64,000 nt of DNA from positions 227,748 to 291,747 of the forward strand of contig NCSJ02000012.1 of NCBI GenBank assembly GCA_002812745.2, in the 5' to 3' direction. Below, in pieces: positions 47,001 to 55,744 of the stretch (its first letter is position 1; each line of letters starts with the position of its first letter). Source of the DNA: Scytalidium lignicola. Taxonomy: Eukaryota > Ascomycota > Leotiomycetes. The notes under the pieces are model-generated. The model worked only from the letters and a program-made list of their open reading frames with translations. It made no database searches and was not told the DNA's origin. A program made the translations under genes and the position numbers.

Positions 47001-49706
47001 AGCATTCGTATCTTCAGCATCACTAACCTCTTCGTACTTGCGTAAGTGGTCAATAAGTTCGGGATCTTCCTGCGCCCTCGTGACCCTTGGTACTGGGCGC
47101 CCTTCACGGCTGGGGGGTCTTGAAAAAGGCTCCGTAGTAGTAGACTCTTGATATGAATCTTCTATATCCTTATAGTGTCTTGATTCATTCGCTGGTTGGT
47201 GCTGCTCCATTTCAGATTCTTCTAGGCTGTTCAAACCACTTTGTAGAGGTCTTGCTTTGCCTCGAATCCCTTCCATGATCTTCTTTGCTTCGTCCAAGAA
47301 GTCTTGAGTCGTGACAGATCCTTTTCGAGTGTCTGTTGACATCCCGAGATCCGTCCTAGCAGGTTTTAGAGGCTCTGTTGATTCGAATTCTGAATTTACA
47401 GTGACAACCTTCTTCCCTTGCAGTAGTCTGGAACCTTCAGGTGCAAGAGGGTCTACCTCACGCAGTGGATGACGACTCTGATGCTCACTTCCGTGTCGAG
47501 AATGAGATGGTGTACGAGGCCGTAGGACCTGCCGCATAGCCATAACTTCCGGATTTGCTTCTTGTAAGTCTTCTCCATTTTTGGCATCTTTCCTCTTTTT
47601 GCCAATTACAGATTGTATTTGTTGGTGAGTTTCTATTAGTGCAGTTTCGTGAGTGAGCTCAGAGTCGAGCTGACTGTCTAAGATGTCACTTTCTTGCAAC
47701 GTTCGACGCCGCTTTGGAGTACGATCTTTCAACGGCGATTTCGAGATTCGTTTACTCTCAGTGTCGCTGAAAGCATTCATTGGTGTTTTATTAGACTCTT
47801 CTGAGGCTTGCCCTTTTCTCGAAGCTAAGCTACGGGCAATATTCTGTGCTGATTGAATTTGCTCTCGAATCGCGATGGCATTTTCAGCTATGGTAGTCGT
47901 GCTTGTATATCTTCTATGCTGAGAGCGCTGGCTGGTGATAATGGCTGGGGAAGGATCTAGCTGATTTCCAAGAAAACTTATGGGCTGCGATCTGTTTTCT
48001 TTGTCCTCATCTAACAGTCGAGAACTGTGCAGACTGGATGGCATTTCATCACTAAATTGGAATCCATCTAGATCACCTTTTCCAAAACTTTGTATGTCTA
48101 TTGAGCTGTGCTGCGGCATCTCTAGCTCCTGCTGTTTTTCAGGACTCAGAGTTCCCATAAAGGCATCATCTATAGAAGGATGCGCCGATTCGAAGTCTGC
48201 TGTCGTTTGTAGACCCTCTTTTTGGGCATTATTTCCCAAGTCCCCTTCAAATTGACTTAACCTTCGGAGCAGCTTTTGATTCGTGAAAGTATCATGCTTC
48301 CCAAAGAGCTTCAATGGGCTTCCAGAGCTAAGCTTTTGCTCTCTCGAATCTTCTTTTTCTGGACTCTGGTAAGGGGTATGTGGTACGTCAAGGTAAGCTG
48401 TGGCATTGGCCGGNCGATTTTGATCATTAGAAGGGCGAGTTTTCTTCAAAATCGGAAGTTGTTTTGGCGTACTAGCCTGTATCGATTCCTCTGGCAATAG
48501 CCCAGACTCATCGATTGGAGGTAGAGAGGAAGGACTAAGCATTTTCTTCTGGAATGATCCTTCTCGGGAACGGCCACCCCTGTCCGCATTAACAAAAACG
48601 CCATTATGTGCGTAATCTTCCGTTTCGGTTGTGATATCAACGGGAAGAGTTTGGAGTGTAGATTGTAAATTTTCACTGATATCTGCACGATTGCCGGCAT
48701 CAAGCTCATCAACACGCTCTTGCAATTCAGCTGCAGAAAGGTCCAATGAGAGATAGTTATCGCGTCCATCCCCTTTACCCCTTGGGATTAATATTGGACT
48801 CAGCCGCTCGTTGCGAATATCACTTTGACCACTGATCGTACGGTTTGAGGGTTGCCGTTGACGAGATATCACTGGATTCAAATTTGAATCAGATATTGAG
48901 TCATTCTCAACTTCACCTTTCTGGCTAATAGTTGGTTTTGGTCTGAAACTACTGCTTTGACTGATATCATTTGCTGAGAATTCGCTCACACTTTGATCTG
49001 CTAATATGTAATTCGGCACTAGTGGCTTTTGCATATGGGCTTTATTGGCGTCTATTTCGGAAGGTGAATGCACTTCTTTGGCTGATTTTCCCGGTGCTTT
49101 TCTTGAGATGTAGGGTGGAGGACTTGAAGGCATCACTACGCTCACTTCCGAACCGAGTTCAACCTGTGATACCGCCGTACCCAGGGCTTGCGAAGGTGGC
49201 AGAAAGATGCTCTCGAGGCCACCGGGGCTGAAGAGGTCACGCTGTTCTCCATACGCAAAATCGCCCTGCAACAGTCTTCTCCTCCACTCTGAAGTTTCTT
49301 TCCATGTTTCTTTTCGAGAGGAGCTTAGTGGATTGTGCTGGATTGTGTGTCGCTGTGTTGTTTGCACAGAGCTCGAAAGTGAAGGGGCGGTATTGTGTGT
49401 TTCCGCAGCATTCGACAGTTCGTCTCGGAGCTTGGAATGGCGCTGCACTTGAGCGCGTTCATATTGAGGAATATTATAATCATTGAGACTGCGCTCACTT
49501 AGTGGACTAGTGCCATTGTCGACTGCCGCTTCCTGTGACTGCTTTTTAGGTTTGTATTTAGGTAGTCGACTTGCTGGCGCCGCTCTTTGTATTTCGGATT
49601 GAGATCGGCGGTTTGTAGCAGGCGGTAGAGTCTCCACAGCAGATATTTCAGACCCAGCCTGCGAGACCCAATCTTCAGAGAGGGAATCCAGCCAGGCGGG
49701 TGCCAT
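44043..49706 (-). CDS. Cdc11/Nud1-type leucine-rich repeat scaffold of the septation initiation network
   Basis: One uninterrupted frame of 1,887 residues. The N-terminus MAPAWLDSLSEDWVSQAGSE resembles the start of fungal SIN scaffolds. The first 1,350 residues are mostly disordered and rich in Ser, Glu and charged patches with many Ser-Pro sites. From about 1390 to 1730 there is an array of leucine-rich repeats (for example KIEELDVSSNQIGHLNG, LRGLRADNNKIKSLDG, LKYLKLSGNNLESID), followed by a cap and an acidic tail. This matches S. pombe Cdc11, S. cerevisiae Nud1 and A. nidulans SnaD, which sit at the spindle pole body and recruit the Spg1/Cdc7 kinase cascade for cytokinesis. One N at 48414 makes one residue unknown but does not break the frame. 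An ACGCGT box lies about 185 bases upstream. Confidence 0.88.
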   Translation of the reverse strand: MAPAWLDSLSEDWVSQAGSEISAVETLPPATNRRSQSEIQRAAPASRLPKYKPKKQSQEAAVDNGTSPLSERSLNDYNIPQYERAQVQRHSKLRDELSNAAETHNTAPSLSSSVQTTQRHTIQHNPLSSSRKETWKETSEWRRRLLQGDFAYGEQRDLFSPGGLESIFLPPSQALGTAVSQVELGSEVSVVMPSSPPPYISRKAPGKSAKEVHSPSEIDANKAHMQKPLVPNYILADQSVSEFSANDISQSSSFRPKPTISQKGEVENDSISDSNLNPVISRQRQPSNRTISGQSDIRNERLSPILIPRGKGDGRDNYLSLDLSAAELQERVDELDAGNRADISENLQSTLQTLPVDITTETEDYAHNGVFVNADRGGRSREGSFQKKMLSPSSLPPIDESGLLPEESIQASTPKQLPILKKTRPSNDQNXPANATAYLDVPHTPYQSPEKEDSREQKLSSGSPLKLFGKHDTFTNQKLLRRLSQFEGDLGNNAQKEGLQTTADFESAHPSIDDAFMGTLSPEKQQELEMPQHSSIDIQSFGKGDLDGFQFSDEMPSSLHSSRLLDEDKENRSQPISFLGNQLDPSPAIITSQRSQHRRYTSTTTIAENAIAIREQIQSAQNIARSLASRKGQASEESNKTPMNAFSDTESKRISKSPLKDRTPKRRRTLQESDILDSQLDSELTHETALIETHQQIQSVIGKKRKDAKNGEDLQEANPEVMAMRQVLRPRTPSHSRHGSEHQSRHPLREVDPLAPEGSRLLQGKKVVTVNSEFESTEPLKPARTDLGMSTDTRKGSVTTQDFLDEAKKIMEGIRGKARPLQSGLNSLEESEMEQHQPANESRHYKDIEDSYQESTTTEPFSRPPSREGRPVPRVTRAQEDPELIDHLRKYEEVSDAEDTNALSLKSLLETDSLKPQKVINEKQDLSTLAPSSPRSNEDIIESDPPNIRITRNPELRRKRKHSTSSIPLTSEDHGDIEYPTYRSNVSSGHSTSQSLPTGSSRGSGSRGVVFPHTVSQLIGDQVAGMVFDSERNMWVKRKALRPSNGERVMLSIDETEEDPFANIPDLSVDETQELQRLKSISSNNKDNARIAQLRRQGVLEVITLQDERAIEAYLRSESSKSSRYVSNGTLSETITRPTSWGDDSGSVIEPSKDEQVGSGHDSTTLTSSGEEDIEEVEKEISIYEDRIEPQNLQRRRNVTISFSSPVASVIQPSLYDDDENLERDPEESDLSENEILDESDISSISMIPSRNLETRSKPVPSTMRSTIRHMSIAGHTFTARPVSRIDEQDEESLVEDVGDRSRRSVSVVLSSPRVSSIIFTTPRPAHEVGTLTLTPLSDFTMHRAEESFGLEVSYLARSRRHEQGGSKRALSQSIKTLVEKLTEVEPYEPYWEHLKYMELKDKRLTNLHKLDEFCEKIEELDVSSNQIGHLNGVPRTVRNIRISHNQLTDLTAWGHLSNLQYIDVSNNEIESLSCFESLIHLRGLRADNNKIKSLDGITHLDGLLSLRLRGNLIESVNFEITRLNRLTDLDLKDNLIGDVEYLDRLQSLSNLNLEENKLESLVIEVPEKLHTLKYLKLSGNNLESIDVSHFPNLRLLYLDRNRLGKVTGLLETKHLDSLSMREQQEGVSIDMEFLSEAFEIRKLFLSGNPLRTFVPRVDFLNLQYLELANCGLESLQPEFGQMMSNIRVLNLNFNALRDIKPLVGIVRLKKLYLAGNRLSRLRKTTNLLAHFASLAHIDLRSNPLTLGFYPPVIDRCMVLRADRAKLDEGAVIEPYTLEAADPREDRRYTNCLDMETKMLRRVYEILFFGGCSRLRSLDGLAVNRSIMFLKDKVWEELVNAKLITRSQPPQDEPSEQSCEEDNKEAGKEDEDNQELSERWQAEDSFA

Positions 49707-50571
49707 CGTTGATCGAGTTGGCTGTAGTCAAACGTCGAGGCGCATGGAGGCGGAATGTTTGTTTATGGAATTCTAATGTCGCGTTTGATGAATGATATTT
49801 TTGTTTTTTTCATATGTAGCTGTCGTGTCGTTGCGATAAATTCAAAGAGAGTGCTTGGGTGTGATATTGCTGAGATATTTGCTGTTCATGACGCGTGATG
49901 GCTTCGTCTACTGTGGGTGTGTACCCACGCGCTACGACATTGCATGCAAAGCCCCAAACCTAGATTCTTGCTCTGTGCGCGTTGCTATAGCAACGTATAA
50001 TATGAGGCTAGTGCTGTGGCTGTTATCACACTCCCGGCATCAACACCTAACCCATGAAAAAGGTCTAATTTTAGAGACATTGGTATCTCAAAGATGTACT
50101 GTACATAAAATCTTGATAACATGATACCTGCATAATTCGAGATCTTCAGAATAAAGGGTGGGTGGGAGAAACCTGTGGCTTTTGATCAGATTACATGCTC
50201 TTGTTTGTACTGTTCTTGGTGTTAATTTTATACTTAAACGTTGCTCCATCTAAAAGATTGAAGCTTGCAGAAGTAATCAACATGGCTCCGTGGCTTTTTG
50301 CAGCCGTTCAAACTGAAGTAGCTGCAAAATAGAATACTATATTAGCTTTTTGCAGTTGTGAACCGTCAAAGTTGGTTTAAGGGGGAGTTCGGGTGGAAAA
50401 CCACTTTACGCGAGAAATCACCGAGACAACGTAGACGCGACGTAACCAACAAAATTCACCTGCTCAAGTCTGCTACCCAACTTCTACGGTCGAGATAGCA
50501 ACCTCCTATAACTCGATGGATTTCGGGATTCTGGGCACTGGTATTGGTATTGGGATTTGCAAAGCGATAAG
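49707..50571. other. divergent promoter between the Cdc11-like gene and the unknown gene
   Basis: About 0.9 kb with promoters for both directions. It contains ACGCGT at 49891-49896 and several ACGCG cores near 49,930-50,440. An upstream ATG at 50516 opens a small frame that overlaps the next gene. Confidence 0.5.
49891..49896. promoter_or_regulatory. MCB-like ACGCGT in the divergent Cdc11 promoter
   Basis: ACGCGT lies about 185 bases from the Cdc11-like ATG and 680 from the opposite gene. A cell-cycle role fits a cytokinesis scaffold but is not shown. Confidence 0.2.
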
Positions 50572-50629
50572 ATGCTTCGCATTGTTAGGAAAGAAGCCGA
50601 CGAGCCACTTCACTGCTCTGCATTTGTGA
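50516..50629 (+). other. candidate overlapping upstream ORF
   Basis: An ATG at 50516 opens a 37-codon frame that ends at a TGA at 50627-50629, inside and out of frame with the main gene starting at 50572. If it lies in the transcript it would reduce translation of the main frame. The transcript start is unknown. Confidence 0.3.
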
Positions 50630-53340
50630 AGCCAGAAGACATCATCTGCGAAGGGTCCGATGCGGAACAAAGCCCAAAGACGATCAAAGAAAAGCATCAA
50701 CGATACGAATACTACGCCTCATTGTATTTGCAAGGGAAACTACCGATCATACAATCGGCAAGCCTGAGAGGCCCTCTGGATAAAGAATCTGGGTGGGTAA
50801 ACCCGTGGCGCTCACGATCGAAAAAGGGCACAAAAGCAAAGGAAAGGGGTAGAAAGTATAAAACTGACAGCCAGAGTTCATCGGGAATGACTTCCTTCAA
50901 TAAATCTACACATCTGAATCATAGGGAAAGTGATACCTTTCGCAAAGGGGGTTCAGAGGTAGAGGAGAAAAAGGATAAAGGGATAATACGAGATCATAAG
51001 GATGCCGATCACTTTCGTCACAATCCAGTTAAATGGCAGAGATGCTGTTTAAAAGACGAGCAAGCAGTTCAGAGAAGAGAGCCGATCATCCTCACTGGAC
51101 AGTGGGATGAATCAGCTAGGGAGACTTTAGAAGGGGATAATATACAGTATAGGAAGTCAGGGAATGCACCAAAGCGTATATCTGATTCATATTGGTTAAA
51201 GGGAATGCGAAATTCCAAACGTGCCCGCTGGGATTCCTCACCCGCCTCTACACCAACTCCTTTACCTAACTCCATATCCGAGAGAAGTTCAATAGAACGA
51301 CAGATATCCAAAAGTTCGACCAGACACATTGAAACAACAGATATACCATTTATGCACTCTACAAATATATTTGAATCAGATGAAACAAGCTTCAATGATG
51401 AAAAAATACGCTCTATTTTGCAAGAGAAGAAGGGGTGCAGTGCAGACGTTATAGATGATGATATTCGAATCGGCTCGCGGGAATCAGCACTCTTTTCGGT
51501 TGACGAGCTTCCTTGCAAGTCTGCAATAGTTATAAAGAGACGGTCATCTACCAACGATCAGAGCTCTTTCACCGGATATGGACCTAGCTCTCCAGTCAAT
51601 TCTGCCAACTCTCGCAAAAAGATGGATATGAGGGCCAGTTTATCGCCACATCAAGATTCGCTATGTCCTAAGACTGCCACACGAGTAACACCTAAAGTAG
51701 CCTTGGGATTGGATGAAGATGATAGCTTCGTGACTTCGTTTGAACCGTCTTCAGGATATTCAGACGGTTTTCGATATAAACGAAGACAAAGAAAACTCGA
51801 ACCACTAACCAGAGCCAACACAGTCTCTAGAAATGATCTCAGTTTGAATCAGCCTCGGCAATCATCACAACTTGCAAGAATAGGTGATCAATCTATCGTA
51901 AGGACCCTAGGTTCGCCATTCAACAGCGAGATCGGAAACGTTGACACAAATGGGCACGACTTCGAAGAGCAGTCTTCTAGAACTGGAGAATTGGAAGTGG
52001 AAAATTTGTCAAATTGGAGTGAAATGGCAGAAACCCTGCAACATGAAACCGAGATACAAGCTCGAGAAGGAGAGCAGAACAACTCAGCTCCTCTCAGCAT
52101 CAATCAAGATGATTTGGAATCTCTTAATAAAACACCCTGCTTGCCTTCAGTCACAGCCAAGTTTGACGGCGAATCGGCAACTTTACGAACACCAGATGAT
52201 AGGCCGGAGACATCAACAATACACGAAGAAAAAGACCCAAACGTTTCCCAGTTGTCATTAAAAAAGAATACAGATACCCTCCGGATTATTGCAGACGCAT
52301 CTTCTGGACATCAGGAGGAGTCCGAGCTTCCAGATAATTCCATAAAGATTGCAACCCCTACGCTTTTCTCACAGCAAACTCAAACACAAAGCCCCTGGGT
52401 TGCTGAAAACCTTGCGCCTCTACCATTGATTCGCAGTGGGGATTCTGTCAAAACAAACTCAATAAATGAACAAGACGATTTGGATGAACTATCCTTTGTT
52501 GAATTGCCTGACCAAAGTAGGCCCAGCGAAGATAAAGTTGTGAATAGTCAAAGGTCAGCTCGTTTTACAACACCAGTGGATGATGAGATAATGCCGTTCA
52601 ACGAATTCCTAACACCGGTGATATCACCTAAACTAAGGAGGGATGATCATGGCGAGGGCGCCACTACCTTCAGCGAGCTACTTGATCTTGCAACGACGCA
52701 TAATCCTTGGGCTGGGAATGATAAAACTTTGGCAAAGCGAAATTCTACCAAACGTGTTTCATTTGGCCCTCTGCCTGAGGGCGATGAAGATTATCAGTCA
52801 CAAAACTCCGTTCCTTCAAAGCGGCCTATTGGATCACCGCCTCCACCGGTACAATCATTAAGAGACCTCCCCGAAAGGGATTCTTTTAAGGACAGTGGAT
52901 CTAGTTTTGAAAACCACTTCCGGCTTGCTTCAAGATATAACCAAACGAAATTTGATTCTCCACAACGAAGCCCTAGAGTAGATGCAATGGCCGAAGCATT
53001 CATCATGGCCGATCTTCATACTCTACGGCCAAAAGATCAGTCCTCGACAATCGAGAGCATCACTCATAGTTCCCCAAAAATGCGCGAAGAACAAATATCA
53101 AATATCACTCCGCGAGATGAAGAATGCGAGAACCCCCCTGCATCAACAGAGAGAAGATCTCGACGTACAACATCAGCAATGGACGAAGTAGATGTGAACG
53201 CTCTTCTTGGAGAAATGGACGATTTTTTCCAGGAATGGGATGTAGAGACCGAGATCAGGAACGTTACTAAATTGTCACAATCTAAGGATAGCAGCCAGAC
53301 TGCTTTGCCCTTACGGAGAGAGCTGTTATCAAGTCTTTGA
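50572..53340 (+). CDS. conserved unknown fungal protein (YLxGKxPxIxSASLRGP motif)
   Basis: Single exon; the first in-frame ATG at 50572 gives 922 residues. It is mostly disordered and charged, but three short blocks look conserved. Near residues 47-80: YLQGKLPIIQSASLRGP then SGWVNPWRS. Near 726: KRVSFGPLPEGDE. Near 880: ALLGEMDDFFQEWDVETEIR, the last ordered helix. I have seen the same block order in ascomycete proteins of unknown role, sometimes auto-named protamine-like; that name has no functional support. Basic clusters such as NSKRARW suggest a nuclear place. It is transcribed away from the Cdc11-like gene and shares its promoter region, so co-expression in the cell cycle is possible. 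No catalytic motif was seen. Confidence 0.78.
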   Translation: MLRIVRKEADEPLHCSAFVKPEDIICEGSDAEQSPKTIKEKHQRYEYYASLYLQGKLPIIQSASLRGPLDKESGWVNPWRSRSKKGTKAKERGRKYKTDSQSSSGMTSFNKSTHLNHRESDTFRKGGSEVEEKKDKGIIRDHKDADHFRHNPVKWQRCCLKDEQAVQRREPIILTGQWDESARETLEGDNIQYRKSGNAPKRISDSYWLKGMRNSKRARWDSSPASTPTPLPNSISERSSIERQISKSSTRHIETTDIPFMHSTNIFESDETSFNDEKIRSILQEKKGCSADVIDDDIRIGSRESALFSVDELPCKSAIVIKRRSSTNDQSSFTGYGPSSPVNSANSRKKMDMRASLSPHQDSLCPKTATRVTPKVALGLDEDDSFVTSFEPSSGYSDGFRYKRRQRKLEPLTRANTVSRNDLSLNQPRQSSQLARIGDQSIVRTLGSPFNSEIGNVDTNGHDFEEQSSRTGELEVENLSNWSEMAETLQHETEIQAREGEQNNSAPLSINQDDLESLNKTPCLPSVTAKFDGESATLRTPDDRPETSTIHEEKDPNVSQLSLKKNTDTLRIIADASSGHQEESELPDNSIKIATPTLFSQQTQTQSPWVAENLAPLPLIRSGDSVKTNSINEQDDLDELSFVELPDQSRPSEDKVVNSQRSARFTTPVDDEIMPFNEFLTPVISPKLRRDDHGEGATTFSELLDLATTHNPWAGNDKTLAKRNSTKRVSFGPLPEGDEDYQSQNSVPSKRPIGSPPPPVQSLRDLPERDSFKDSGSSFENHFRLASRYNQTKFDSPQRSPRVDAMAEAFIMADLHTLRPKDQSSTIESITHSSPKMREEQISNITPRDEECENPPASTERRSRRTTSAMDEVDVNALLGEMDDFFQEWDVETEIRNVTKLSQSKDSSQTALPLRRELLSSL

Positions 53341-55744
53341 CAGATGATACTTTGCAAATACTACTTTCATACATTTAGCTATCATACGTTAGGAGTACGG
53401 AGGCGAGCGCTGAATTTGGCTATGGAAGGATCTGGTTTTTGATTACTATATGGCTTATAGTATAAATCCAGATTTATTTAGTAAGAGCTTTGGGAACGTT
53501 AGGGAATTTGAGCATTTGCTGTAAGTTAATAACAGATAGATGACTGGTATGCCATACACATTGCCACGTGATAGAACATTCAACAGTCTGGCCCACTATG
53601 AAATAGTAATGTTCCGCTAAAATGATGACATTGTTTTGTCCTACTTCTTCCAATGTGGAGTTTTAAATTTCTCCGATTGTCTATCCACTCTTTTAGTTAC
53701 TTAATTGCACGTGTGTATACACTAGTAGCACGATGACATTCCAGATGACATTCCAAAGGCCATCACGGATGTAAACGTGGGACGAGCTCTTTCCGCGGTT
53801 GGTACGATACGAAACAATTGCTCGACATTTCTGGCTCTTATTAATTATACTGCAGTGTTATAATATTTCACCCGGATTCGCCGCAGAAGAGGTGGCAAGG
53901 AGGCTCAACTGCATTATGGCCAGATCGTGATGGCTTCGGGATTACAATTGAGTGGAGCTCAACACTTTCCCCACAAACTCAAACGTATGCCAGTCAATTA
54001 ACATGCAACAACGCAGGGAGCGTCTCGACCGGCACATCGACTGATCGTGTCCTCGCATCCGATCTGCAATATCCGTAGAAACGGGATCGGGACCGAGTCT
54101 CTTCAATCCGTCGTCAGCTATCCGACAATGCCTTGGAATGGAGACGTAACCGTTCATTTGACCCGACTTCTGCCTGCTGGAGAGATCTATAGTCGGAGTA
54201 GGGAAGCCTAGAGTAAAGTTTTATCAAATACTTGCCTTGAACATGCCTACAGTTCATAACAGATCGGTCTACGGTGATAAGTCTCTCGGTTTTCCCCCAT
54301 GATGTCTTTAGTGAGATGGCCGCCGTTCTACTGTATTAGAATATGAGAATATGAAACTTAGTGGAGGATACGATGGATACGGGAAATAGCCAATATTCCA
54401 AGCCATCAAGACCGTGAGAATATCCAGGAGTGGGAGTAAGGCCGAAACTTGGGAGGCATGAGTGGTCCGGGGAACGTTTCCCCAACAGATAGATATATTA
54501 TGTATGTATGATCAGACATTGAAATCGCAATTGACGGTTGGACGAAGTTCATAATGGTTGACTGGAAGCCTGGATCGATGGTCTGCTTTTCTTTTTGTCT
54601 TAAGACTCCAATTGCAATATGAGAAGAGGCCGGAGCTGTCAATGCTGTTGTCGTTGTCCTGTTGCTATTGCCTGTTTGCTGCTGTCGATTGCTTTCATAT
54701 CGTAATCTGCCAGCAGTCTTTGGCTCCTCCGACCAATAGGGCAGGATTTCACGCCGCATTTCATCGCCATAACGTTCCATACGTCGCAGCATGCTGGACG
54801 ATTGGTCATTGCATATATGTTTGGGGCAGGATGAAGTGTCGTGAAGAAGAATGATGCAAACTGGAGCGGTCAGACGTGCGTTGTCGAAGCACGTTTTCAA
54901 TTGATAGGTTAATATCGAGCGAGGCCGAGAGAGCCTTTTGGACTACCGGCCGCGGAGCGCAAAGACGAGCCGCACAGGGCTCGCTGAAAGCAATCAATTC
55001 GCAAGAACAGATCTCAGTGCAACGGGCTGTTGGACAGCCAGGTCCCGGACGGGTCGAAGCAGAAGAAGAAGAAAAGCAAAGCAGAAAAGGGCCCTGTCTG
55101 TGCACATTTGTAGCGCCGAAACAACGATTGCAAGTGAAGAGGACACGCGCTCCAAGACGAGGTGAAGACAGGACTAATAGAAGAAAAAGGTCTAGCCGGG
55201 AGTCGTCGTTCTCGGGACAATAATAATTCATGCCCTCTCTCTCAGCTCACACCCCCCTCCCTCCAGCCTGGTCCAGTCCCCGAGCGCTTGGGTCGCGGAG
55301 GCCCTGGTACGGTAAATATTCTGTATCGCTGTGGCGCTCAATTGCCTTCGCCACTAGCGCTCGCTTCCCGGCTTCCACCCATTTTGTTCCTGGCACGCAC
55401 GTTTCTCTATTCCCCCTCCTCTTGTCCTTGCCCTACTACAACTCCAACTCAACTTCCCCCAACGGCCCTTGCCAAATTGCATCTCCCTCCAAACCCATAC
55501 GACCCTCCCACAGGAACAACGTGACTGCTCAGCCCAGCGTCCCAGCTCTCGTGCAACCGCGCCTTGTCCCCGACGGTGAACATCGTCATTTGCAGCAACC
55601 GAGACGAGGCGAGCAAAAGGACAAAGGGCTTATGATCCGGCGACGTCAGCGTCCTATGTGCCCCCAACCAACAACCCCAATTGAGGCCGAATTCCTGCGA
55701 ATCATTCTCCCACACGGCGGCTGGACTCGATAGATGTGCGCCTC
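53341..55744. other. 2.4 kb intergenic region and long leader of kcs1
   Basis: No gene is recognised. A 164-codon minus-strand frame at 54406-54900 shows no motif. From about 55,220 the plus strand becomes C/T-rich, and a 167-codon frame (55230-55733) ends just before the Kcs1 start (see findings). The region most likely contains the Kcs1 promoter and a long 5' UTR. Confidence 0.5.

Noticed and set aside
54406..54900. 164-codon minus-strand frame upstream of kcs1
   Set aside because: No motif, and overlapping frames of similar size on the other strand suggest chance.
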